Below, piece after piece: positions 8,015-15,330 of a stretch of DNA of 56,825 nucleotides. The translations under genes and the position numbers were made by a program. How positions within the stretch are numbered: position 1 is the stretch's first letter; each line of letters opens with the position of its first letter. Below the pieces are notes generated by a model. That model ran no database searches. It was not told the origin of the DNA and saw nothing but the letters and a program-made list of their open reading frames with translations. The stretch comes from Burkholderiales bacterium (GTDB taxonomy: Bacteria; Pseudomonadota; Gammaproteobacteria; Burkholderiales; Casimicrobiaceae). The stretch covers positions 1-56,825 of the forward strand of contig JADYZP010000057.1 of assembly GCA_020853025.1 (NCBI GenBank). The letters run 5' to 3'.

Positions 8015-9409
8015 ATGCTCCCTCGGCGCCATCGTGTGCTCGCGCTCATTCTGGTGGGTGTTGCATGCTTTGCACCCATAACGTCTCACGGCGTCGAAGA
8101 GAATGCGGCAGGACGCCCACCCAAGCTGGAAGCCTCGATCGCCGTCGACTCGCTTGCGGGCAGCGACGCCAAGATCCGGACTCGGCTGAAGGAGCTTTTT
8201 GCGACGATCGAGGGTCTAGGCGCCGTGGTGGTCGAGGTAAGTTCGGGTGTCGTCGCATTATCAGGCGAAGTTTCGTCAAGCGCTGTACACGACCAGGCGC
8301 TGCGTCTGACCCGACGGGTCGAGGGTGTGGTCGAAGTACGCGATCAGATCGTCGAATCGCGCGATCTGCGCAAGCGGCTGGCGCAAATGCGGGACCGGGT
8401 CATCGCGCAGCTTCTCAATTTCGTTACCTATTTGCCGTTGTTGATCGTCGCCGGCCTGGTGCTGGCGCTGTTCTGGTGGATCGCCGGGCTGATTGCCGGG
8501 AGCAAACGCTTGAGTCGTCGCTTCGGCCGCAATCCGTTCATGCTCGATCTCATGCGGCAGATCGTCCGCATCGTGACCGTCGGCATGGGATTGCTGCTTG
8601 CTCTGGAGATACTGGACGCGTCGACGCTGGTGGGGTCGCTGCTGGGCGTTGCGGGCATCTTCGGCCTGGCGGTCGGATTTGCACTGCGCGACACGGTCGA
8701 GAACTACATCGCCAGCCTACTGCTCAGCCTGCGCCAGCCGTTCTCCCGCGACGACCTCGTGTCCATCGAAGAGTTCGAGGGCCGCGTGCTGCGGCTCAAT
8801 GCACGAGCGACGATCATGCTGACTCTGGACGGCAACCACCTGCGCATCCCCAACGCGAAGGTATACAAGGCCGTCATCGTCAACTACACGCGCAATCCCA
8901 AACGGCGTTTCCATTTCGACATCGGCGTGGATACCGAGCAGAATCTGGCCGCGGCCCAGCAGCTCGCCGCATCTACGTTGGTGGAGATGGACGGAATCGA
9001 GCGCGACCCGCCACCGGTCTGCACAGTCGAAGCGCTCGGCGAGTCGAACGTGGTACTGCGCGTCTTTGGGTGGGTCGACCAGACCAAGGCGGAGTTCCTC
9101 AAGGTGCGCAGCGAGTCCATTCGCCTGGTCAAGGGCGCCTTCGACCGTGCCGGCGTGGTGATGCCGGAGCCGATTTACAACCTGCGCATCGACGATCGAT
9201 TCGGAACGGGCACGCCACTCGCGGCATCAGTGCGGCCGCTGGATCCGGCGGGTGCGCCGCCAACGGAAGCAGGGAAGGGCAAAAACCAGTTTGCGGAACC
9301 CTCACAGGCGATCGACATCGCGCGCCGGGATGAACTGGTCCAGCAAATCGCCGCGGATCGCGGCGCGAACGAAGAAGACCTGCTGCGTCCGGGTGCCGCC
9401 AGGGAGTAG
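8015..9409 (+). CDS. MscS-family mechanosensitive channel with BON domain
   Basis: 464 residues. The start at 8015 gives a cleavable-looking signal peptide (RVLALILVGVACFAPITSHG). Residues ~45-110 form a BON domain (GAVVVEVSSGVVALSGEVS, then GVVEVRDQIVES), normally a periplasmic phospholipid- or polymer-binding fold. Two transmembrane helices follow, then the MscS pore helix TM3 and beta domain (LGVAGIFGLAVGFALRDTVE, NYIASLLLSLRQPF, LDGNHLRIPNAKVYKAVIVN). The cytoplasmic alpha/beta domain ends with VVMPEPIYNLRI. Expected role: release of solutes on hypo-osmotic shock. It lies 10 bp behind the split DUF2254 gene, in a cluster of envelope-stress genes. Confidence 0.92.
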   Translation: MLPRRHRVLALILVGVACFAPITSHGVEENAAGRPPKLEASIAVDSLAGSDAKIRTRLKELFATIEGLGAVVVEVSSGVVALSGEVSSSAVHDQALRLTRRVEGVVEVRDQIVESRDLRKRLAQMRDRVIAQLLNFVTYLPLLIVAGLVLALFWWIAGLIAGSKRLSRRFGRNPFMLDLMRQIVRIVTVGMGLLLALEILDASTLVGSLLGVAGIFGLAVGFALRDTVENYIASLLLSLRQPFSRDDLVSIEEFEGRVLRLNARATIMLTLDGNHLRIPNAKVYKAVIVNYTRNPKRRFHFDIGVDTEQNLAAAQQLAASTLVEMDGIERDPPPVCTVEALGESNVVLRVFGWVDQTKAEFLKVRSESIRLVKGAFDRAGVVMPEPIYNLRIDDRFGTGTPLAASVRPLDPAGAPPTEAGKGKNQFAEPSQAIDIARRDELVQQIAADRGANEEDLLRPGAARE

Positions 9410-9601
9410 CGCGGGCGCGGAGTGAGCCCGTAGCCGTTTTGCCAATGCGCGCGTTGCCGTCGGCCAGCGCACCGATCCTGGCGCGTGTGCCGAGGGCTTC
9501 CTGCCATTCTGCGTGAACGTGAGCGTCAGAACTATTGCCGTTTCCCGCTCGAGCCGTCAGCGCAATCGTGCCCCGATTCATTCGAGACGCGGCACGGAGA
9601 C

Positions 9602-9661
9602 TCAAAATACGAAAATGAGCAACAAGATGATGAGTAAGAGTGCGCCGCCGCCGATATACAT
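9602..9661 (-). CDS. 19-residue hydrophobic membrane microprotein
   Basis: The product would be MYIGGGALLLIILLLIFVF, a single short transmembrane helix with a Gly-rich N-terminus. AGGAG lies six bases before the ATG (9668-9672 on the plus strand as CTCCT), an ideal ribosome binding site. Short peptides starting MYIGGG or MYVGGG followed by a Leu/Ile run occur in proteobacterial genomes, often near stress genes. The flanking stretches (9410-9601 and 9662-9855) contain nothing else I can support. Confidence 0.6.
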   Translation of the reverse strand: MYIGGGALLLIILLLIFVF

Positions 9662-9855
9662 GGATTGCTCCTTTGTGTTGCCCGCCCGGATGGCGGAAAC
9701 AGCGACATTCGAGCATGCCGCCATTCGACTGTCTGTGCGCTGCCAAACAAACGTCGGAGAATACGTGGGACCCAGTCGATCACGCGGCAGGTTTTCGCGT
9801 CGCCTGCCACGATCTTCGAGGAGCGTTGCCTTTCCGCCTCAGGACCCGACGGTAT

Positions 9856-10704
9856 TCACCGAACGCCTGCGCTGGTCGAGAACGTGTTGCAGTCCTTCGG
9901 GTCGCCCGAGTCCATGCCACGCTTGAACCAGTGCACGCGCTGCTCCGAGGAGCCGTGGGTGAACGAATCGGGCACGACGCGACCCTGCGTTTGGTTCTGC
10001 AGGCGGTCGTCTCCGATCGCCGTCGCGGCGTTGAGTGCCTCGGCGATGTCGCCGGACTCCAGTTGGTTCATAGTGCCCGCGTGGTGTCCCCAGACGCCCG
10101 CGTAGCAGTCGGCCTGCAACTCCATGCGCACGGAAGTACGATTGAATTCGACCTGCGAGACGCGCCCGCGCGCCGCTTCCATCTGCTGGAGGGTGCCGGT
10201 GAGCTTCTGCACGTGGTGGCCCACCTCATGCGCGATCACGTAAGCCTGGGCAAAATCGCCCGGAGCGTGGAAGCGCGTTTGCAGGTCGCGAAAGAAGGCG
10301 AGGTCGATGTAGAGCTTCTCGTCGCCAGGACAGTAGAACGGGCCCATCGCCGATTGCGCGAGACCGCAGGCAGAGCGCACCTGCCCGTCATAGATGACCA
10401 CCGTCGGGGGAGTGTAGCGATTGTTGGACTGCTGGAAGATCTTACCCCAGACGTCCTCGGTGCTGCCGAGGACCTTGGCGACGAACTGCCCCATCGCGTC
10501 CGCCGGCACGCCCTTGGGTGCCGTGCGCGTTTCGTGTTGGGGCGCGACCTGTTCGGCCATGTCCATCACGACGCTGGGGTCGAAGCCAAGGAAGTAGGCG
10601 ACAACGACGATCACGATTCCGCCGATACCCAGCCCGCCACCCACCATCCTGATCCCGCGCCGATCCTCGACGTTGCTGCTGGCCCGCTGGTCATCTAGTT
10701 TCAT
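9856..10704 (-). CDS. ypfJ: Neutral zinc metallopeptidase, YpfJ family
   Basis: 282 residues. An N-terminal cytoplasmic tail and one membrane anchor (GGLGIGGIVIVVVAYFLGF, about 22-41) precede a periplasmic peptidase domain with the zinc motif HEVGHH at about residues 159-164 and a downstream MELQADCYAGVWGHH segment supplying further ligands. The paired cysteines in SACGLAQSAMGPFYCPGDE are typical of the family. GAGG six bases upstream supports the ATG at 10704. The substrate is unknown; E. coli YpfJ is a putative envelope protease. It belongs with the other envelope-stress genes here. Confidence 0.9.
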   Translation of the reverse strand: MKLDDQRASSNVEDRRGIRMVGGGLGIGGIVIVVVAYFLGFDPSVVMDMAEQVAPQHETRTAPKGVPADAMGQFVAKVLGSTEDVWGKIFQQSNNRYTPPTVVIYDGQVRSACGLAQSAMGPFYCPGDEKLYIDLAFFRDLQTRFHAPGDFAQAYVIAHEVGHHVQKLTGTLQQMEAARGRVSQVEFNRTSVRMELQADCYAGVWGHHAGTMNQLESGDIAEALNAATAIGDDRLQNQTQGRVVPDSFTHGSSEQRVHWFKRGMDSGDPKDCNTFSTSAGVR

Positions 10705-10734
10705 TGTTGGCCTCGCATTTCCCGTTTGTTCGGC

Positions 10735-11034
10735 TCAGTCCCGGGGTGATGCCGACGAGTACAGCTCGCTCGTTCCGATCGTCTCACCATTCGTCGACTT
10801 TAGAACGAAGTACGGCTCACGGTGTACGGAGTTCTTGCGTTCGTACCGATCGTCGTTGGGTGGATTGAGCTGTACCGACACAATTCCTCCCTTTGCCCCC
10901 AGTTTCGTTGTGTACGTCTCACTGGTCAGGATCGCTTCGTGATTTCCTGCTTTGAGGTTGACCATGAAGCTGCCGGAAGCAGTCTGTTTCAGCTGGCAAT
11001 AGCCAGCATTTGTGTTTCCTCCTTCATTTGGCAT
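10735..11034 (-). pseudogene. yegP: YegP-like DUF1508 protein, damaged at both ends
   Basis: Two tandem DUF1508 repeats: SGSFMVNLKAGNHEAILTSE, then EPYFVLKSTNGETIGTSELY. Intact YegP is about 110 residues, starts MAG.., and ends after ARDNGI(A/K)SV. Here the second repeat stops at SPRD, losing its last ~12 residues. At the 5' end a strong AGGAGG (11018-11023) is placed for the ATG at 11009, but that ATG is out of frame by one base. ATGCTGGC instead of ATG-GCT-GGC would explain it as a single G deletion. The frame remains open to an ATG at 11034 with a weak ribosome binding site, so some product is possible. E. coli YegP is an uncharacterised stress-induced protein. Confidence 0.6.
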
Positions 11035-11088
11035 CCGTCGATCGCATTGCACCATGCTCGGAGTACCGGCGCCGTCCGATTCGTGTTC

Positions 11089-11184
11089 TCAATCCTTCAG
11101 GACGAATGTGACCTTGAGCGACAACTTGTAGCCGACGATCTTTCCCTTGTCCACGCCCACCGACTGATCGATTTTCTTGCGGGT
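11089..11184 (-). pseudogene. Dodecin, 3' fragment
   Basis: 31 codons ending GKIVGYKLSLKVTFVLKD, the C-terminal strand region of the dodecin family (flavin-binding dodecamers of about 68 residues, with members ending ...YQVNLMVTFVL.D). The N-terminal half is absent: upstream codons do not resemble dodecin and run into the promoter of the divergent Crp-like gene. It lies just upstream of the damaged yegP, so both may have decayed together. Confidence 0.45.
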
Positions 11185-11228
11185 GGCCTTCCTGCCCGGC
11201 AGGCTAACGGTCCTGATACAATTTTGTG

Positions 11229-12020
11229 ATGGCAGCCGACAGACCTGGTCGCGGAATCGGGAAAGCGCCACCCTTGCCCTTGGCGGACAGGGCACACATC
11301 GCTGCACCTGTTGACCCCAGCCCCCATCAGAATCATCTGCTCGACGCGCTGCCGGCCCGTGACTACGAGCGGATTGCATCCCACCTGGAACTGGTTCCGC
11401 TGAAGCTCGGTGACGTTTTGTATGAATCCGGGGCCCGATTGCGGTACGTCTACTTTCCCACCACGTCCATTATCTCGCTGCTGTATGTCATGGAGGATGG
11501 CGCGTCGGCAGAAATCGCCATTGTCGGCAACGAAGGCATACTCGGTATTTCGCTGTTCATGGGCGGCGACACCACGCCTAGCCGCGCGGTAGTGCAAAGT
11601 GCGGGGCACGGCTTCCGGCTCAAGGCGGATCTGCTCAAGGCCGAGTTCGGGCGATTCGGGCCGACCATGCATCTGCTGCTGCGCTACACCCAAGCGCTGA
11701 TCACCCAGATGGCGCAGACCGCCGTCTGCAATCGGCACCATTCGATCGACCAGCAATTGTGCCGGTGGTTGTTGTTGAGCCTGGACCGCCTGGGATCGAA
11801 CGAACTCACGATGACGCAGGAACTGATCGCCAACATGTTGGGGGTGCGGCGCGAAGGGGTTACCGAGGCGGCTGGGAAGTTGCAGGCCGCCGGGTTGATC
11901 CGATACGGCCGAGGCAGGATCAGCGTGCTTGATCGCCCGGGACTGGAAGCGCGGTGCTGCGAGTGTTACCAGGTGGTCAAGACGGAATTTGACCGTCTCT
12001 TGCCCTACGTCGCCAAGTAG
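11229..12020 (+). CDS. Crp/Fnr-family transcriptional regulator (paralogue of 2929-3633)
   Basis: 263 residues. An N-terminal extension of ~35 residues is followed by the cyclic-nucleotide-binding-like barrel (LKLGDVLYESGARLRYVYFP, IAIVGNEGILGISLFMGG) and a Crp-type winged helix (IANMLGVRREGVTEAAGKL). The tail CCECYQVVK matches its paralogue. No FNR-type cysteine cluster is present. The ATG at 11229 has no Shine-Dalgarno, but a TACAAT -10-like hexamer ends about 8 bases upstream, so the transcript may be leaderless; the GTG at 11226 is an alternative. No nearby target can be named. Confidence 0.85.
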   Translation: MAADRPGRGIGKAPPLPLADRAHIAAPVDPSPHQNHLLDALPARDYERIASHLELVPLKLGDVLYESGARLRYVYFPTTSIISLLYVMEDGASAEIAIVGNEGILGISLFMGGDTTPSRAVVQSAGHGFRLKADLLKAEFGRFGPTMHLLLRYTQALITQMAQTAVCNRHHSIDQQLCRWLLLSLDRLGSNELTMTQELIANMLGVRREGVTEAAGKLQAAGLIRYGRGRISVLDRPGLEARCCECYQVVKTEFDRLLPYVAK

Positions 12021-12259
12021 CCATCACAACGCTATTCCCATCACGCCGTACACCCGCATCGAAACGCACGACAGCCTGGTCCCGCCTCGGACCCCGGCCT
12101 GTTCGCGCATGGCCTTTCGCGGCGGCACGGCGAACGGTATGTGCGATACCGAACAGAAGATCCGGCGTGGTCCGGGACACACTGGCAAGGCGGAACGAAG
12201 CGGACGGCAACGACCACGGCACGCGGTGCCCGCGCCATTTTCTCCCGGGCCCAGGCGAC

Positions 12260-13330
12260 ATGCATACGCTGGAACATCGCAAGCAGCTCGATGGACTTCG
12301 GTTCTTCGCTTTCCTGCCGGTGTTTCTGGTGCACAGCGATATCGTGCGCTTCTGGTGGGGCAGTTATGGAGTCTCGCTGTTCTTCGTCATCAGCGGATTC
12401 CTGATCACGCGAATCCTGATCGCGTTCGAGGACCGGCCGCGCATGCAGTTGCTCAAGAGCTTCTATGCGCGCCGCGCGCTGCGGATCTTTCCCGCCTACT
12501 ATCTGGTGCTCGGCGTGGCCGCAGCCACGGTCGGCATCGCATACCTGCCTTTCTACGTTTTCTATGTGATGAACTGGGGGATCTTCTTCTACACGTGGAT
12601 CCAGCCCGAACTTGTGGACATCGCGTGGGATCCCGTGCGGATGTACGGCATCCACTTCTGGTCGTTGTGCGTCGAGGAGCAGTTCTATCTCGTATTCCCG
12701 CTGCTGTTCTCCTTCCTGCGTCCGGGACGCGCGAGGCTGTTCTGGCTGCTCGCGCTGTGGGCGACGAGCATAGGCTTTCGCTTCCTGTTCGCCGCGCTGC
12801 TGCCGAAGGCAGCCTACGGGCTGATTCCACTGGTGTGCGGTGAATACCTGATCGCAGGGGCGGTCGGCGCGGTGGTGTACGCCGACAAGTCACCGACCGC
12901 CGAGAGGATTCGCGCCGCCGCGCGTCAATGGATGTTTCCGGCCGGCCTCGCGCTGGTGGTGGCGGTATTTGCGCTGTTTCGGCCGGAGTCAGGATCGATC
13001 GACCACGTCATGCACCCGCCGCACATGCAAACGCTGCTTGCGCTGGGGTTCCTGGCGATGGTGCTCGGATTGTGGCAAACGGACAGCCGCTGGGTGCTCG
13101 GCTTTTTCAACTACGCGCCGTTTCGGTTTCTCGGCAGGATCAGCTACGGCCTGTATCTCATCCACCTGTTCATGTGGCCTCTGCTCGATTGGCTCTCGGC
13201 GCGCTCTTCGGTGATAAGCGAGCTTCCGCCCTTCGCGGCGCGGTTCGGATTGACGGTCCTGCTGGCGACGGCGATGTGGCATCTCGTCGAGGCTCCAATC
13301 CTGAAGTTCAAGACAAGGCTCCCGTATTGA
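12260..13330 (+). CDS. Acyltransferase 3 family membrane protein (OafA/NodX type)
   Basis: 356 residues, about ten transmembrane helices. The N-terminus HRKQLDGLRFFAFLPVFLVH contains the family's R/K-x10-H signature, followed by YGVSLFFVISGFLITRIL and the FYARRALRIFPAYY block. HFWSLCVEEQFYLVFPLLF is the second conserved motif. Such enzymes O-acylate cell-surface glycans or lipids using cytoplasmic acyl-CoA. The ATG at 12260 is chosen because homology begins there; upstream codons are not conserved. Its stop lies 17 bases from the convergent SGNH hydrolase gene. A link to the lipid locus downstream is possible but not shown. Confidence 0.88.
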   Translation: MHTLEHRKQLDGLRFFAFLPVFLVHSDIVRFWWGSYGVSLFFVISGFLITRILIAFEDRPRMQLLKSFYARRALRIFPAYYLVLGVAAATVGIAYLPFYVFYVMNWGIFFYTWIQPELVDIAWDPVRMYGIHFWSLCVEEQFYLVFPLLFSFLRPGRARLFWLLALWATSIGFRFLFAALLPKAAYGLIPLVCGEYLIAGAVGAVVYADKSPTAERIRAAARQWMFPAGLALVVAVFALFRPESGSIDHVMHPPHMQTLLALGFLAMVLGLWQTDSRWVLGFFNYAPFRFLGRISYGLYLIHLFMWPLLDWLSARSSVISELPPFAARFGLTVLLATAMWHLVEAPILKFKTRLPY

Positions 13331-13347
13331 CGGCCCCTCCTGACGAC

Positions 13348-14730
13348 TCAGGGCGCGCACGGGCAGAGCTTCGGCTTCGCCTTGCCCGTCTGTGGCGGCA
13401 GACTTTTCGCACCGGCCGCACGGCGCGCCGGACTCCGGGCCTTGAACAACGACAGGTCGATGGCATCGGCCATCGCCCGGTAGCCGGCGTCGTTCGGATG
13501 CAGATTGTCGCCGCTGTCATAGGCCGGGCGGATCGTGGCCGGATTGCCCGGGTCGCGCAACGCCTTGTCGAAATCGATCACCGCGTCGTAGGCCTTGCTG
13601 GTCCTGATCCAGCGGTTCACGGCCTGGCGCATGGCCTCGCCGTCGGACGTGTAGTAGAGCCCGGGCAGAAACGCCTGGAACGGCGTAAGCGTTCCTCCAT
13701 AGACCTTGAGGCCCATCGCATGCGCCCGATTGATGATCTGACGATGGCCGGCGATGATCTCGTCGGCGGTCGCGGACCCGGGGATTCCGATGTCGTTGAT
13801 GCCTACCAGGACGATCAGGTAGCGTGCGCCGGACTGCACCAGCACGTCGCGATCGAGGCGCGCCGATGCGTTGGTGCCTACCGTATCGTGCAAAATCCTG
13901 TTGCCGCTGATGCCCGCATTGAGCACCGCGACCTTGATACTGCCCTTCTGTGAGCGCAGCCGCTCGGCCAGACGATTCGGCCAGCGCTTGTTGGCGTCCG
14001 CAGTCGAGTGCAACCCGTCGGTGATCGAGTCGCCAAGCGTGACGATGGCCTTCGATCCCGTCGCAGCGTCGACTTCGACGCCTGTCAGGAAGTAGAACGA
14101 CTCGGTGGTGGTCGCCGTCGGCAGAGTGTCGGCACCGCTGAAATCCCCTTCGGGCGAGATATAGGTTGTCTGTAATCCCAGCGCATGCTCGGTCGCCGCG
14201 GGTGCGCTGTCGGGGAGGTAGAGGCTGATCGCGAGGTCGGCGCCATCGGCCACCCTGAGATTCACCGGGTCGCTGATGGCCAGGGCGCCGGCCGGGATCA
14301 TCGTGGACTCCGACCCGTGGAAGGTCAGCGCCCGGTCGGAGCCCGGGGCGATCGACGCCCCGGAGCTGCGCACGCCTACACGCGCCGCGCCGATCCGCAG
14401 CGAATCGGTTCCGTAGGCGTTGGACAGGCGCACGCGCACCCGATTGCCGCCGATGCTGACGCGCACGATCTGGCGAACGCTCTGGCCCTTGAGCTCGACC
14501 GGATTGAACGCGGCCTGCGGGCTCGCACTCCACGTGCCGACCCAGTGGCCGGCGTCGCTCGCGTCCTTGGCCGTGGCCGTCGGCACGGTCGCGAACGTGA
14601 TTCCCGCGATGGCCAGCATCGTGGCTGCAAGCATCGCCAGCGGCCGCCGGAACGCGGCAGTCGGGACCCCGGGACAGAGCGCGCGTTTCGGTGTTCTGTC
14701 CGGCGTCGGATGCGTCGGTGTCGGTGACAA
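13348..14730 (-). CDS. Exported SGNH/GDSL hydrolase
   Basis: 460 residues, from a TTG at 14730 that has AGGAGG eight bases upstream (14739-14744). The first ~50 residues form a basic region plus hydrophobic signal peptide (MLAATMLAIAGITFATVP) ending near TATA. A beta-rich N-terminal module (HWVGTWSASPQAAFNP) precedes the SGNH domain. Block I is VTLGDSITDG with the nucleophile Ser, block II GISGNRIL, block III LVGINDIG, and block V DNLHPNDAGY with the catalytic Asp and His. Likely a secreted esterase acting on acylated carbohydrates or lipids; the same two-domain layout is common in actinobacterial and proteobacterial GDSL lipases. It is divergent from the lipid locus. Confidence 0.88.
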   Translation of the reverse strand: MSPTPTHPTPDRTPKRALCPGVPTAAFRRPLAMLAATMLAIAGITFATVPTATAKDASDAGHWVGTWSASPQAAFNPVELKGQSVRQIVRVSIGGNRVRVRLSNAYGTDSLRIGAARVGVRSSGASIAPGSDRALTFHGSESTMIPAGALAISDPVNLRVADGADLAISLYLPDSAPAATEHALGLQTTYISPEGDFSGADTLPTATTTESFYFLTGVEVDAATGSKAIVTLGDSITDGLHSTADANKRWPNRLAERLRSQKGSIKVAVLNAGISGNRILHDTVGTNASARLDRDVLVQSGARYLIVLVGINDIGIPGSATADEIIAGHRQIINRAHAMGLKVYGGTLTPFQAFLPGLYYTSDGEAMRQAVNRWIRTSKAYDAVIDFDKALRDPGNPATIRPAYDSGDNLHPNDAGYRAMADAIDLSLFKARSPARRAAGAKSLPPQTGKAKPKLCPCAP

Positions 14731-15330
14731 GATCGCTTCCTCCTTGGCGTGGCGAGCGGCACGCGGCGCGACCGCGCACGGGGCGCACCCCTCGGACAAG
14801 CTGCTGTCACCGGTCGAATGCGAGGTCATGGCACTGGAGAATCGCAAGGGCTGCACCCCGGCACCTCGTCGACTTGCGGGTCGTGAACGGGTCCAAGCGC
14901 TTTGATGGTCGGCAAAACATTCTCGCACTTCCAGCGGTTTTCCGCATGTACGATGTCGAACATTGGGCTGGTGTTCGGTAGCGCACAGACCCCGCGTGCG
15001 GCGCCCGCTAGGCTTTGGCTGCCAGCCACCCGTGGAACACGCATGCGCAGGATCGACCAACGAAATCTCATCCGGCAGCCAGAAGCTACGTCCGCGATGC
15101 CCCTCCGAGTACGGCCCGGACCCCTCGTCGAGGAGATGCGGTCGGTGTCCGTCGGCCACGCGAGGAAGCGCGAGCAGCATCCCATCGGCGGTGCCGAGGG
15201 CGCCTCGCCGGGCAAACAATTCGGCGGGCAGCGCTGGCCGGTTGCGGGAGACGCTCCGGTGCTCGGGCGCGAGACCCCGGCCGTGCTCGCGGCCCGGGTT
15301 CCGTCGGGCACCCTGGCCGGCCACACGAAC
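14731..15330. other. Intergenic region upstream of the lipid locus
   Basis: 600 bases between the SGNH hydrolase and the first recognisable residues of the acyl-AMP ligase fusion. The plus frame is open back to 14902, but the codons show no family similarity, so the segment is treated as non-coding. The AT-richer patch 14895-14960 is the likeliest promoter zone, and the TACGAT at about 14950 is only a weak -10 candidate. The minus frame is also open and also lacks recognisable similarity. Confidence 0.35.

Noticed and set aside
14902..15330. N-terminal extension of the acyl-AMP ligase fusion
   Set aside because: The frame is open, but the ~143 residues show no similarity to FAAL enzymes, which normally begin near the MMQCLREHA segment.
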